DNA from: Anas platyrhynchos
Taxonomy: Eukaryota; Chordata; Aves; Anseriformes; Anatidae
Assembly (NCBI RefSeq): GCF_047663525.1
Contig: NC_092607.1
Coordinates: forward strand, 4,497,001-4,561,000
Direction: 5' to 3'
DNA: 64,000 nucleotides
The first letter of the stretch is position 1. Each line of letters begins with the position of its first letter. The translations under genes were made by a program, and so were the position numbers. The notes beneath the pieces are model-generated. The model was not told the DNA's origin. It did not search any database and saw nothing but the letters and a program-made list of their open reading frames with translations. Below are positions 43,415-54,261 of this stretch, in pieces.

Positions 43415-43912
43415 GCCAGCAGGACGGGAGGCGATCCTCCCCTCTGCACAGCTCTGGTGGGGCTGCGCCTGGAGCACGGTGTGCAGTGCTGGGCACAGCA
43501 CAGGAGGGAGGAGAGCTTCTGGAGAGGGTCCAGCGTAGGGCCATGAAGATGTTTAAGGGATCGGGGCATCTGTCTTACAAGGAAAGACTAAATAAACTGG
43601 GCATGTTTAGCCTAGAGAAGGGATCTCACCAACCTCTATCTCAACCTGAGGGGACAATGCAAAGAGGATGGGGTCAAACTTCTCTGTGATAGGGTGAGGG
43701 TTAATGGCTAGAAATTGAACCACAGGAGGTTTCATCACCGTGTGAGGAAGGACTTCATTGTGAGGGTGACTGAGCACAGGCTGCCCACAGGGGCTGTGGA
43801 GCCTCCTCCTCCGGAGATGTTCAAACCCTGACGGGACGCGGCCCTGGCTGTCCCTGCTGGGGCAGGGGCCGGGGCAGACGACCCAGGAGGCCCCTTCCCA
43901 CCTCAGCCCTCC
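43415..43912 (+). mobile_element. CR1 LINE 3' fragment, + orientation
   Basis: Matches the recalled CR1 3' region in order: AGAGGGTCCAGCGTAGGGCC, TACAAGGAAAGACTAAATAA, AGGCTGCCCACAGGGGCTGT, GAGATGTTCAAACCCTGACG, and a GACCCAGGAGGCCCCTTCC end. About 500 bp. The frame is broken and lacks the full ORF2. Its 3' end lies inside the TTPAL CpG-rich region. Confidence 0.88.
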
Positions 43913-44470
43913 CCCGGGAGCCGCCAGGCCCCGCTCCCGTCCCCGCGGCCGCACGGGGGGGCCCGCTCCCGGCTCTGCGGGCTCCGAGCGGGGCCGGGCC
44001 GGGCCCGGCGCTTCCTGGCGGCCGCTTTGGTTCCGGGGCGCCGCTGCCTGGAGACGGCGCTGCCCAGCGGGGCCGCTCCGGTACGGCCGGGCCGGGGGGT
44101 CTGGGGCCGGGAGGGACGGAAGGACGAAGGGATGGAGGGAGGGGAGGGAGGGGAGGGGAGCGGAGCTGCCGCTCGAGCAGCCGGCACGGGCAGCGGAGGC
44201 TGGAGGCTGGCGGCCCCACGGCCGGACCCGTGCCGCAGTGCAACAGCAGGAGCAGCTCGGGGGTGGGGGACACGGCGTGGTGGTGTCCCCGCTCCGTGTC
44301 CCCGCTGGGTGTCCCCTCCCGGCCCCAGGGGAGGCAGCGGGAGGCCGGCCGGGCTCCTGGCCTTGCTGCTTGGCACGGGAAGCGAGGTGCGGATGAGCAG
44401 CGGCCTGCCCCGCTGGCCCCGCAGCGGTTGTGTCCCCCGGACCCGTGCCCCCAGCTGGGTGCTTTTGGGG
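43840..44470 (+). promoter_or_regulatory. TTPAL: CpG-rich promoter region of TTPAL with non-coding first exon
   Basis: Dense CpG (cggccgcacggg, ggccgggccgggc) begins at the 3' end of a CR1 element and ends about 500 bp before the coding exon. The coding exon has a splice acceptor at 44970-44971, so at least one upstream non-coding exon is expected here. The donor was not identified; GT candidates are at 44080 and 44386. Confidence 0.65.
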
Positions 44471-44985
44471 TGCTGCTGCCACCTTGCTCAGCTGCATGGG
44501 GGGGTGCCCGACCGATGTGGGGTTTGCCAGGCAAGCTCCTGCAAAGTCCTGTCTGGGTCTGCCTGGGAGAGCTCCTCAGAGTGCGATTTGACAGGTTTTT
44601 GGTCCAGAACCCAGCAATCCTGCCTAACCAGGGCGCGTTCGCTTTGCTTTAGTTTCCAGCTGGATGTAGGAAATACACATGAAGGCAAATTACATTCTGT
44701 GTTTTGCAATGGAGCCGTGCAGTTCTGGTATTCTTTTTGGATTTGGCTAGGTTGTTTCATACCTGCTATGCAGGATAAAGAGATTAGAGAACCTGCACTT
44801 TCTAATCCCAGGAAGAGAATTTGAATGTCTGGGCTGTGCTGGCAGTAGTGCTGGTTCTTGCAAGGATTTCTCTCTTTGGCAGGGAAGTGGAGGGATGCGG
44901 GACATAAGTATGTAAATATTCAATACTAGTCTGTGGGATTGTTTGTCACTTGTAAGCTTGTTTTTTGACAGATTCCTGCCACATC

Positions 44986-45424
44986 ATGTCAGGAGACAGC
45001 GACTGCACGAGGACGAGTCCATCAGCAGGGTCTCTGTCCGACAATGAATTCTTGCCAGATCGGCCTAAGTATGTTTGCTCGCTGTCTCCTGATCTCATTA
45101 CCAAAGCCCGCGAAGAGCTCCAAGAGAAACCTGAATGGAGGCTCCGTGACGTGCAGGCGCTCCGAGACATGGTGTGCAAAGACTATCCCTCCCTGGGGAC
45201 GTGCCTGGACGATGCTTTTTTGCTAAGATTTCTCAGAGCCAGGAAATTCGATTACGACCGAGCTCTTCAGCTTCTGGTGAACTACCACACTTGCCGGAGA
45301 AGCTGGCCCGAGGTCTTCAACAATTTGAAGCCGTCTGCAATAAAACCTGTCCTAGAGTCTGGTTTTGTCACTGTGCTGCCTTGTCTGGACCCAGAGGGAC
45401 GCCACATCGTCTGCATCCGTCCAG
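44986..45424 (+). CDS. TTPAL: TTPAL coding exon 1
   Basis: The exon begins at 44972 with 14 nt of 5' UTR after acceptor gacag. It encodes residues 1-146 from MSGDSDCTRTSPSAGSLSD to HIVCIRP, with one base carried over (G|gtactg). Confidence 0.96.
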
Positions 45425-48400
45425 GTACTGAAATGCATGAATAGCTTTGTTCTCCATCTTCAAGGTGTTTCTGGGCCCAAAATCTGTTTCCTACTCTCTT
45501 GTGAACACTGGTTACTTACACAGAGTACGTGGGTTCTCTTTGAAACTTGAACAGCTAACTTGCGAAGGGACACCTCTGTCATTAGGCAACATAGTACCAG
45601 TTCCTTTTCCTGTTTCAGCAATAACTGCAGCTGAGTAAAAAACAAAATGCAGTGAGGTGGGCTGATGAAACATAGGTGATTCGAGAAAAAATGTGTAGTA
45701 ACTCAAATTGAAGCAGGGCTGCTGGCTTATTACTTGCTTTTACAGTGAGTGGAGAGAGGAGCCTGTGGCTGTGACTCCAGTACAAATAATGAGAGGCTTC
45801 AATGTGCTTTTGGTGCTGCCAGGCTTGCTGTAAATTTGTCTTCATTCATCCTCCTCTTTTCCATTTACCTGCTTTCTTTCTGAGCTGAAGCTGCTTCTAA
45901 TGAGCTGTGCTGGGTAGAGAATGGGGTTCTTGAAACCATTGCCTTTGCTCCTTGAAGTAAACACGAGTTGCCATTTATCTCTTGCTTAAGAAAGGCTGCT
46001 CTGAACTAGGACTGTGGCTATTAAAGACTAACTTTTAAGAGTCCAGTAACATAGAAAATCAGTTTTTGGAATGTGTATTGTTAGCTTATCTGTACTTTCC
46101 AACTTACCATCCATGTCTTGTAACCTCAGACAGATGGACACCCAGTAATTATCCGATTACTGAGAACATTCGTGCCATATACTTAACGTTAGAAAAACTC
46201 ATTCAGTCCGAAGAGACCCAGGTGAATGGAATTGTAATCCTGGCAGACTACAAAGGAGTCAGCTTATCTAAGGCGTCTCATTTTGGTCCTTTTGTAGCCA
46301 AAAAAGTGATTGGAATTCTTCAGGTAAGACCTGAACTGGTGGGAAAATAAGCTTGTGCATTGTAAATGACTGCTTCTGTGTCTAGAGTTCTTGACTATGT
46401 CACCAGAAACTTAAGCAACATGGCTTTTACCAGAAGAGTTAGAACATGTCCCTGTCCAACCAGTTTCTCAGATCCTTGCCAACTTAACTTGCTTCTCCTG
46501 TTTTTAACTTGTGCTTCCCTAAAATTAATTTTGCATTAGAAATGCAAACTTTGAGTTGGAACAGAAAAGGCCAGTTCTGCTAGCTCGTGATGAGGAACAG
46601 AGCAATGAGTTACAGTTAGGCAGAGGACTTCACTTTGCCTGAATGCTAAGGAATGTCTCGTTATTTAAATGGTTCCTTCCTAAACATGTTTCTGTCAGCC
46701 CCTGTGGATGGAACGTGTCACTCACTGACCGCTGGGCAAGGGCAAGGGCAAGTCCTGCTGCAAAAATTTTGCAGAGGATTTTTGAATGTGTGTGATTTGG
46801 GGAGGATTTCCATCCAGCCCCTGAAAGAAAGGGTTCTTCAGCACAGAGGGCAGCAAGAGACAGCACTGAGAAGGATCTCAGACTACACAGTTGGGAGGAA
46901 AGTGACAACAAGCAAGTTAGAGAAAAGGTCTAAGCACAAGTGGAGCTGTAGAGCATAGGAAGGTGAAGGCATAACCTGGTCAAAGCGGCAGGAAGTTCTC
47001 ACGAGCTTAGCAGATGTTCTACCCTGCTATATGAAGGAGTAAGATGAAAATTTCTCTTGAATGGATTTATTTCCTTGTTACTTTCTGGTCTGAGCTGGTT
47101 CTATTTTATGCTGTGTCTGTGGAGGGATAACAAAGGATAAGGGGAATAAGGAGTTTGTGGAGACAAGACGAGTGAGTTTATGAATGTCTGTGTAACAAGT
47201 CACATAATCCTTAAAATTATAATCTAAATATGTCATTAAACTGTCTGAGCCCAGCAATGGGTGTCTGCTACTGTCAGTGGAAGCTATTAACAAAACAAAG
47301 AAGGTAAAGGACAAGGTGTGGGTAACATATAAACATGTTGCATCAACCTTGCTGAACTGCATCTCCTGAAGGAGGAGCCAATTCTCTGACCTTCATAAGG
47401 AGAAAAATACTCCCACAGTGCATGTATCTGCTTTTCAGCCTAAAAATGGACTGCTTTCTTTGTACAGGTTGAGGTGATCATAAGGGAAAGAAACTTCTCT
47501 GAGGCACGTGAGATCCTAATGCTGATCATGAGCTTTTGGCTTGGAAAGCTTTATGGAAATTAATTCCTCAGCACACATCTCGTAGCTAACTGTTTTAGAC
47601 TGTGGGCTGTACAGGAGGCGCTGTGTGCTCGGCTGGCAGCAGATCTGGTTGTCAGCCCTGCCTGACTGCATGGAAGGGCAGGGAAGGAAGAAGCTGTAGT
47701 TGCAGAGCCTGTTTGTAGTTTGTAGTTAGCATGACAAAACAGTTGAAATGGCAGAAAAATATGGCTATACGATTTCCTCCTCCTATAAATGCACATTTTA
47801 GATGTGCTTGGTACCCAGACATCATAGCTGGACACACAGAAGCAACCTGTGTTTGGCTCCCAGCACGGTGCACTCCTCAGAAGCTAGGAACATAGGGTCA
47901 CAGAACAGTTTGGGTTGGAAGGGACCTTAAAGACCACCTAATGCCACCCCCCTGCCATGGGCAGGGACACCTCCTGCTAGACCAAGTTGCCCAAAGCCCC
48001 ATCCAGCCTGGCCTTAAACATTTCCAGGGATGGGACACCCACAGCTGGTGCCAGTGCTCATAGTAAATCATGTAACTCTGCATCCTCATCAGGATTGGGA
48101 ACACCCGGAGGACAGTGCCTGTGACTAAGCACAGTCACTGGTACCTCACTCAGCATCTTTCTTCAGGGAGACAAACATGAGAATGGAGGACTTAGTGGCA
48201 GCAGTGTTTCCCAATGTTTCTTGTCTCTCACCTTTATTTTTATGCCCACAGCCCTGGTACTGCTCCCTGTTAGAAGGTGCATTTCTGTTCCCTTATCAGC
48301 TTATGTTGGTATCTCAGATGAAGTCTGGGAGCCAGTGGGTTGTGCTGGCGGTCAGTCTTGGGAGATTTTAATAAGAGGAAAATGGCAGATGTTTTAAAAC

Positions 48401-49499
48401 TGCATTATAAAAATCTTCTTTACCCTTCAGGATGGATTTCCCATTCGAATAAAAGCTGTTAACATAATAAATGAACCTCGTATATTCAAAGGCATTTTTG
48501 CAATCATCAAGCCTTTTCTGAAGGAAAAGATAGCAAACCGGGTAAGGATCTGCATCATTTTAACGTTAATGCTGGTGTTTTTAAGTTCCTTGCTTATATC
48601 TGTTTAAAAATCTCACAGCTAGAAAAATCTTGGTGCCACTTAGCTGGTCTAACTGGTCCTTTCTGCTTTAATATTTAAAAAAAATCCTGTTAGGAAAATT
48701 CTTCAAGAGAAAGAAGCTTCGAGGAGTGTAAATACTGGCATAACATTATACGGCATATGCATTAAATATCCATGTTAATCATGACATTGATTCCACCCCT
48801 GGGGTTGGGCTGTCTTGGCAAGTAACACTGTGCTTCCAGGGTGGTATCATAGGAGACAGCGCTGTCCTCTCCTTGTACCGTAGGACTGGACGTAGTTGCA
48901 AAGAACGATGCCCTTTTCCACAAGGATAAGTACTTCAAGTGCCACAAATGGGCTCGGGGATAAACTGAATATAGAATTTCTGCAGAGACTAGCAAATCTC
49001 AAGTCTTTTTTGCCGGGATTTAAGCTGCTCTAGACTTGGCTCATCTCAAGACTCCTCTCACTAGTGCATCCAACAGCACCTGCCCAATGTTGTATGCTGG
49101 CACTTACATCTAATGGCATCAATTCCAGAATTTGCTCTTTAATACAAAATAACCTCTTCAGCTGACTATATGCTGCGCTGCTTGATACACACTATTAAAG
49201 CTATTTTTGTCTTCCCTCTCTAGTTTTTTCTTCATGGCTGTGATCTGAATTCCCTTCATCAAAACATTCCTCCAGTGATCCTGCCTGAAGAATACGGTGG
49301 TACTTCAGGGAAGCTGGATATATCAGCATGGAATGAGCTGCTGCTGGCCTCTGAAGAAGATTTTCTGCATGATTTCTCACAGCTGGTACTCCCATGTGAC
49401 AGCTCTCCCCAAGACATGCTAGTGAGTGGGGATGCTGATGAAAAACAATGCGATGATTCCCTGCGAGGCATGAAACCTCAGCTCTACTACTGTTATTAG
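44986..49499 (+). CDS. TTPAL: TTPAL, alpha-tocopherol transfer protein-like
   Basis: CRAL-TRIO (Sec14-type) lipid-binding protein related to the vitamin E transfer protein TTPA. Its own ligand is not firmly established. CDS joins 44986-45424, 46130-46323, 48431-48541 and 49224-49499, giving 340 codons (339 aa; human about 342). A short Ser-rich N terminus is followed by the CRAL-TRIO N-terminal helical domain at about 38-105 (DDAFLLRFLRARKFDYDRAL at 75-94) and the lipid-binding domain at about 115-285 (ADYKGVSLSKASHFGPF, EPRIFKGIFAIIKPF, LPEEYGGTSGKLD). The tail ends LYYCY-like, as in the human protein. All junctions are GT-AG and keep frame. The ATG has A at -3. Identity is supported by position between HNF4A and SERINC3. 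Confidence 0.97.
45425..46129 (+). other. TTPAL: TTPAL intron
   Basis: 705 bp, no repeat or additional exon recognised. Confidence 0.75.
46130..46323 (+). CDS. TTPAL: TTPAL coding exon 2
   Basis: Encodes RWTPSNYPITENIRAIYLTL and the core strand VNGIVILADYKGVSLS, ending KKVIGILQ. Acceptor cctcag, donor CAG|gtaaga. Confidence 0.97.
46324..48430 (+). other. TTPAL: TTPAL intron
   Basis: Contains a minus-oriented CR1 fragment at 47886-48060. Otherwise nothing was recognised. Confidence 0.75.
47886..48060 (-). mobile_element. CR1 LINE 3' fragment, - orientation
   Basis: Reads on the + strand as the reverse complement of the CR1 end: GTTTGGGTTGGAAGGGACCT, CCCCTGCCATGGGCAGGGAC, CCATCCAGCCTGGCCTTAAA. 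5'-truncated and non-coding. Confidence 0.95.
48431..48541 (+). CDS. TTPAL: TTPAL coding exon 3
   Basis: 37 codons from DGFPIRIKAVN to KEKIANR, within the lipid-binding fold. Both ends are phase 0. Confidence 0.96.
48542..49223 (+). other. TTPAL: TTPAL intron
   Basis: 682 bp, no exon or repeat recognised. Confidence 0.75.
49224..49499 (+). CDS. TTPAL: TTPAL last coding exon
   Basis: Encodes FFLHGCDLNSLHQNIPPVI, EEYGGTSGKLDISAW and a divergent C-terminal tail, with TAG at 49497-49499. Confidence 0.96.
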   Translation, partial: FFLHGCDLNSLHQNIPPVILPEEYGGTSGKLDISAWNELLLASEEDFLHDFSQLVLPCDSSPQDMLVSGDADEKQCDDSLRGMKPQLYYCY

Positions 49500-52345
49500 C
49501 AAATTGGTGAAGGGAACCTTTCCTTTTAAGACCTCTTCTGTTCTGATAGGTGATGTTGTGAACTCTGCCTTACTCCTAAACCCGCAGTTTAGGAACAGAC
49601 TGCTGAGGCACTTTACACTATAGAACCAAAGGAAGCTGAAGAGGGCACAATGGGGGCAGGGCAGAATTCACAGAGGAAAAAGGCAAAGAGCACAGAGTTG
49701 CCAAGTTACACAGAATACCTAAAGTTCATTAACCTCTGTGGATGATGCAAACCTGCCTGTTGCTTATGATAATGACAAAAAAGCAGGATGGTAAGCTTGA
49801 TAATTTCTTCTCCCCACCCACTAAAAGTGACAACAACCATTTGCTAGCTTTGTGACTGTCCATTCCCTTCCCCTTCCAAAAACACCCACTAATCCAAGAA
49901 AAACAATTGCTATTTGCTTTTGAACCCTGTGAAATGTAGTTCAGTTAGCAGAGATTGCTTAAAACAGTAAGAGTCTAACTTCGCCAGTCCCCTATCTCTT
50001 GGTTCAGAGTGTAACTTGGCACTTCTGGAATACCCAAATGAGTATTTGGCTCAAATTAACACCAAGGGAGACTTTTTTAATCCAGGAAGACCAGTATGGA
50101 AATTCTCTCTGAAACTTCCTCACATGGGGAAATTAACTATTATAACATCAATATCAAGGCTTACTATAAACAGATGCAATCTTCATTTGCAGAGAACAGT
50201 AAGTTCCTCAGATCAGGTAATAAGGCTTTTGAGTGGCTACAACTCCAAATACTGAGGTTTGAGACCAAATGAGAAAAAGCTGTCACCCACCTTCCCACAT
50301 GATCAGTTGTTCTTTCTCTTCAGCTGATTGCTATGAGGAATTTGGTAAGTAACTCTCATGTAGAATTTGTAAGGCAGCTTTGTAGCAGCTGGCATGACAG
50401 AGAAGGCAATACTTCATGTAAGAAAGCAAGGTGCTTCTTTAGCTCGTTACATTTGATAGATTTTGAACTTAGGTCTTTGTGAAACCAAATGCAGACAGGC
50501 TATTTGAAAGCACATTCTTCAATTTCCTGGTATTGTAGCATTTTGTTTCCTGTGCTTGTCTGCTCTTTTGTGAAGTGTTACAACTTCAGTTTCAGCTTTT
50601 ACTTCTTTTGTCTTTGTTCTTGTATGAAGTTAGACTTTAATGATCTCTGTAATATTTACCCATAGCTTGTATGCCTGTGCTTAGAGGTCTTTGTCTAGAG
50701 ACACAGCTAAGACTCCAATGTCAAATCAGGGTAAGATATCCTATGTCTAAATAAGCTGTTCCCACTCCACATTCAAATGTTGAATGACCTAGAATTAGAA
50801 CATAACTGTCACACACTTGTAGCACTTTTTTTGCACTATAAGAGTGCAGAGCTGGGAAACCTCACTAGGACCAAGAAAGCGCACCCAATTTTTTCAAGGT
50901 GAAATACTTCACTTCTTGGTGAAAAAGAAATCCCTTCTACCAGGAGACTTATCTCTAGAGCACTTTCTCTGGCTGAAATCTTTATTTAGTGCCAAGTGTG
51001 ATATAATTTCCGGTTTTGTTTCTGTAAATGTAAAAACAACAAAAGTATCTTGAGAATTTCAGACTTTTTTTTTTTTCCCAAAGTGCCAAACTCTGTTTTG
51101 AATGTCTTTTTCTCCTCTCAAACCCCCTACAGCATGATTGCACTGCTAAAAACCTTCACCACTACAGTAATGAATTCCTGACCTGGCAGCAGACCTCATC
51201 CTGGAGCTAAGGGTGGCAAATGCCAGACCTGTCATCCAAGCATTATAGAAGGAAGACTAGGTTTTGAAAAGGGGTAAGCCACGAAGCTTTTTCCTGGGCA
51301 GCAGTTCAGAATTTCAGTGGGAGGAAGGAACTCATCACTTGACCTGCTTTAGAACAAAGGTGGGAACAAATTAACTTCCCTCACTTAAAGCATCTGATTT
51401 TTTCCTACCTTTATAAGGCATCTTGATGGTTATACCTTAAACAGAGGAAGAAAAAAATACCATCTTCTGCTATATAAAATACGGTAAAAGAGTAATGCTA
51501 GCCACTTTCTCCTCATCCAATTCTGACCAGAATTGGCTGCATGTTTTGCAGAGATTGAATTCTTTGTACCACCTAGCAAGACACATTAATACACAGTACA
51601 CGACTTAAAGGTAAGTGGCTACCCAACCTGTTTAATTGCCAGAACACAGAGACTGCTCTGGTGTTTGTATTCTTTGAGTGCCTCTTGTACAATTAAATGC
51701 CACAATGTACAATTAAAAAATATATTTTGAAAGATCTACTATAGGAACAGCTACTTTGATCCACTTATACAACTACTAGAGAGGAAAGGTGAATATTCAA
51801 AATTCAATTTTAATATCCCTTAAAAAAAAAAGTGGTGGCCAACACAAGGTGGCACTTGAGGAACCTTCAAAGAAACCAAACCCTTTTCCAGGGTCTTAAA
51901 TTATCTTGCATGGTAGAGAAAACAGATCTTACCCTCCCCTTTTCAATTCTGCTTACAATGGAACTAAATCATTTGTTTTATTTTTAAACATAACAGGTAA
52001 GGCTACATTATCCAAGCTGAAAATAGCCTGTGATATGCCTCCAGAACTTTATCCTTAAAGCTGGATGCTTGATGTCAGGATACATGAACTAAGACAGGCT
52101 TACCTGTGTCAGTCATTTAACTAATATTCTAGATTTGCTCTTCCTTGGCTTTAGAATTTAGAGTTTACTAAGTTTGCAATTCTATGTCCCTTTTTAGGTT
52201 TGTAGCCAGTGCTTAGCTTGTCTTATAGCAAGCACACCTCCGTCTCATACATACCTGACAACAGAGCCAAGGAGTGTTCTTCGAGCTTTAGCACTTACTA
52301 GCAAAGAAACAATTTTGGTCCCTGAATTTCTCGTCAGATTACTTA

Positions 52346-52351
52346 AATAAA
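52346..52351 (+). terminator. TTPAL: Candidate proximal TTPAL polyadenylation signal AATAAA
   Basis: Canonical hexamer in the 3' UTR that would shorten it by about 560 bp. Use is unknown. Confidence 0.35.
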
Positions 52352-52909
52352 CACTTGCTTTAAATATAGCCTCCTTATCTGCAGAATAGATATGAAAAGC
52401 TGTTTAGCTTGGTGGTTGTGGTTTTTTATCCCCCCCCCCTTCCCACCTCTTCACAGCACTAAAACTGATGCGATTCCCCCCCTCCCCCCCATGAAATAGC
52501 TTTGTTTCCAGAGGTTACATGCCTCTGGAAATCCATCCCTGCTAAATGCAACACATCCTAAGGAAAGGTACTCAAACTGCATTGGGTCGTCATGGCTTTT
52601 GGCATTAAGTGGGACAGCAGTTAGCTGCATACTGTACATAAAAATACTTGAATTTATACTCTTGCAAATGGGTGTTACAAACCCTGAGGTATTTTCAGGA
52701 AGTGGGTGAAGTATTTTTTTTTTGTTAAATCATTTTGGCATGAGTTAATCAGTGTTACTCAAACTAATAATTTTGCCTTTTTGTTGTATGTGGGCCTAGA
52801 GGTGTTGGGTGGTTAAGTGTACATCTTATTTTGACAAAATTTATTTTTATATTGCATTTTATAAAATGGAGTGGTCAAAATGTGTAATTTTATGATGCAT
52901 GACTGGGTG

Positions 52910-52915
52910 ATTAAA
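52910..52915 (+). terminator. TTPAL: Distal TTPAL polyadenylation signal ATTAAA
   Basis: ATTAAA followed by a TG-rich element (aatgtggtgttttg) 20-35 bp downstream. Confidence 0.6.
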
Positions 52916-53329
52916 CACATTATTGTAACAGCTGCTAATGTGGTGTTTTGAATACATTTCCCTTGTGTCATCTTGGAGTATTTATTGTAAAAGCAAATAG
53001 CAACGTATACTTAGTTCCACACTAAACACATGCTTGCAACTAAGTATAATTGCCAAGGAATTACATTAGAAAGGGTGTTGATTTCTACCGCAGAACTAAA
53101 TTTTACTTGAACAGTACCCAAGCAATTTCAAGGAATGGGATTTGACATTCAGAAGAAAATCACATGAAGGTGCGCTTTCAAAATACATGACTTACTGTTT
53201 GCTGCATGAGAAGACATCCACTCAGATCTAAGTGGTGACTGTAGCAGCTAATTAGCATTGTAATCTTTAGATGCAATATTTTGCAGTAGAGAATAACTGC
53301 CCCAGTCCTCAACACTTTTCAACAGAGCT

Positions 53330-54122
53330 GGGTAAGTTTCAGTAGTTAGTTTTATTCAAATGAGTTTACAGTGCAAATGCCTTAGTGCCAATAATAATCA
53401 TCTCGTGTACACTTTTATAAGCATACTAGACAAGTGAAAATTACGTAGCTCTATTTTCCACCATAATCATGAAGTCATTTAAGCTAGTCGTACACTTACT
53501 ACTCAATATTTGGCAAACATACTAAGAAAGATTATCACAGAAGTTGCCTCTTAGAAAGAGAAAATTTGTTCTTAAAATGAATTCGTTAACAGCTTTTGAA
53601 CCTCAAAGTTCTGTTGTTTTGGTGAGGAGTAAGGTTTTTTTTGCCACAAAACAGAAAGATAAGTATCACCAACTTCTGCTTTAAACAAAACCTGAATGTA
53701 GAAATTAAACAGTATGGCTTACACTTCCAGGAACTGAAGTGTTAGCATTAGTGCATTATGCTGAACATAACTTGTTCTTTAAAATATATTAATTCATATT
53801 TAGCTAAATGTTGCTTCTGTTCAATATTAAGGTTGGGGCTATTGGACAGAACAGATACTTTTTGTGCTTTGACAGCACAGCTGTAGTGAATTTTAAAAAC
53901 ACAGTAAAAAGAGTTAACCATGAGTTAAGGTTAAAATAGAAAGATAAATGATAATTTTGATCCTGCATCAAGCATTGTGCAATACGTAACTGTCCATCCA
54001 TCTGCATGTTAATATTAACATAAGAAGAGACAGTATTTGCCTTAATAACTAAAGCAATACATAACATTTTGGCTTTAAGCAAAAAATTCCCCACTTTTGT
54101 AAGCTCAGACATGTGCAGGTAT
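53330..54122 (-). other. SERINC3: SERINC3 3' UTR
   Basis: From the stop codon down to the reverse-strand AATAAA. AT-rich with no repeat recognised. Confidence 0.6.
53351..53356 (-). terminator. SERINC3: SERINC3 polyadenylation signal AATAAA
   Basis: TTTATT on the + strand is AATAAA on the minus strand. A GT-rich stretch (ctgttgaaaagtgttg) follows 20-45 bp downstream in the minus direction. Confidence 0.6.
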
Positions 54123-54261
54123 TTAACTGAAGTCCCTATTGGTGAGGACAAGGGGAGCCACTAGGGTCCAAAGGTAGAGGAGGAGACACAGCCAGCTGGA
54201 GGTTATCTTCACCCACACAGCTGGCCACTTACTTGTCATCGTTTTAAAATCCGCATCAGGG
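54123..54261 (-). CDS. SERINC3: SERINC3 exon 10 (stop)
   Basis: Encodes [20 protein letters not shown] and the last membrane segment, ending LVLTNRDFS with TAA at 54125-54123. This stretch has no long open frame because of its length, but the fit to the SERINC terminus is unmistakable. Confidence 0.96.

Larger units (their letters stand above)
49500..52935 (+). other. TTPAL: TTPAL 3' UTR
   Basis: AT-rich, about 3.4 kb to the distal signal. It contains a C10 run at 52430-52439 and a second C-rich patch near 52475-52490. The length is an inference from signal positions. Confidence 0.6.

Noticed and set aside
43607-44497. 296-aa Pro/Arg/Ala-rich minus-strand frame
   Set aside because: Lies across a CR1 fragment and the TTPAL CpG island; composition is that of translated CpG DNA.
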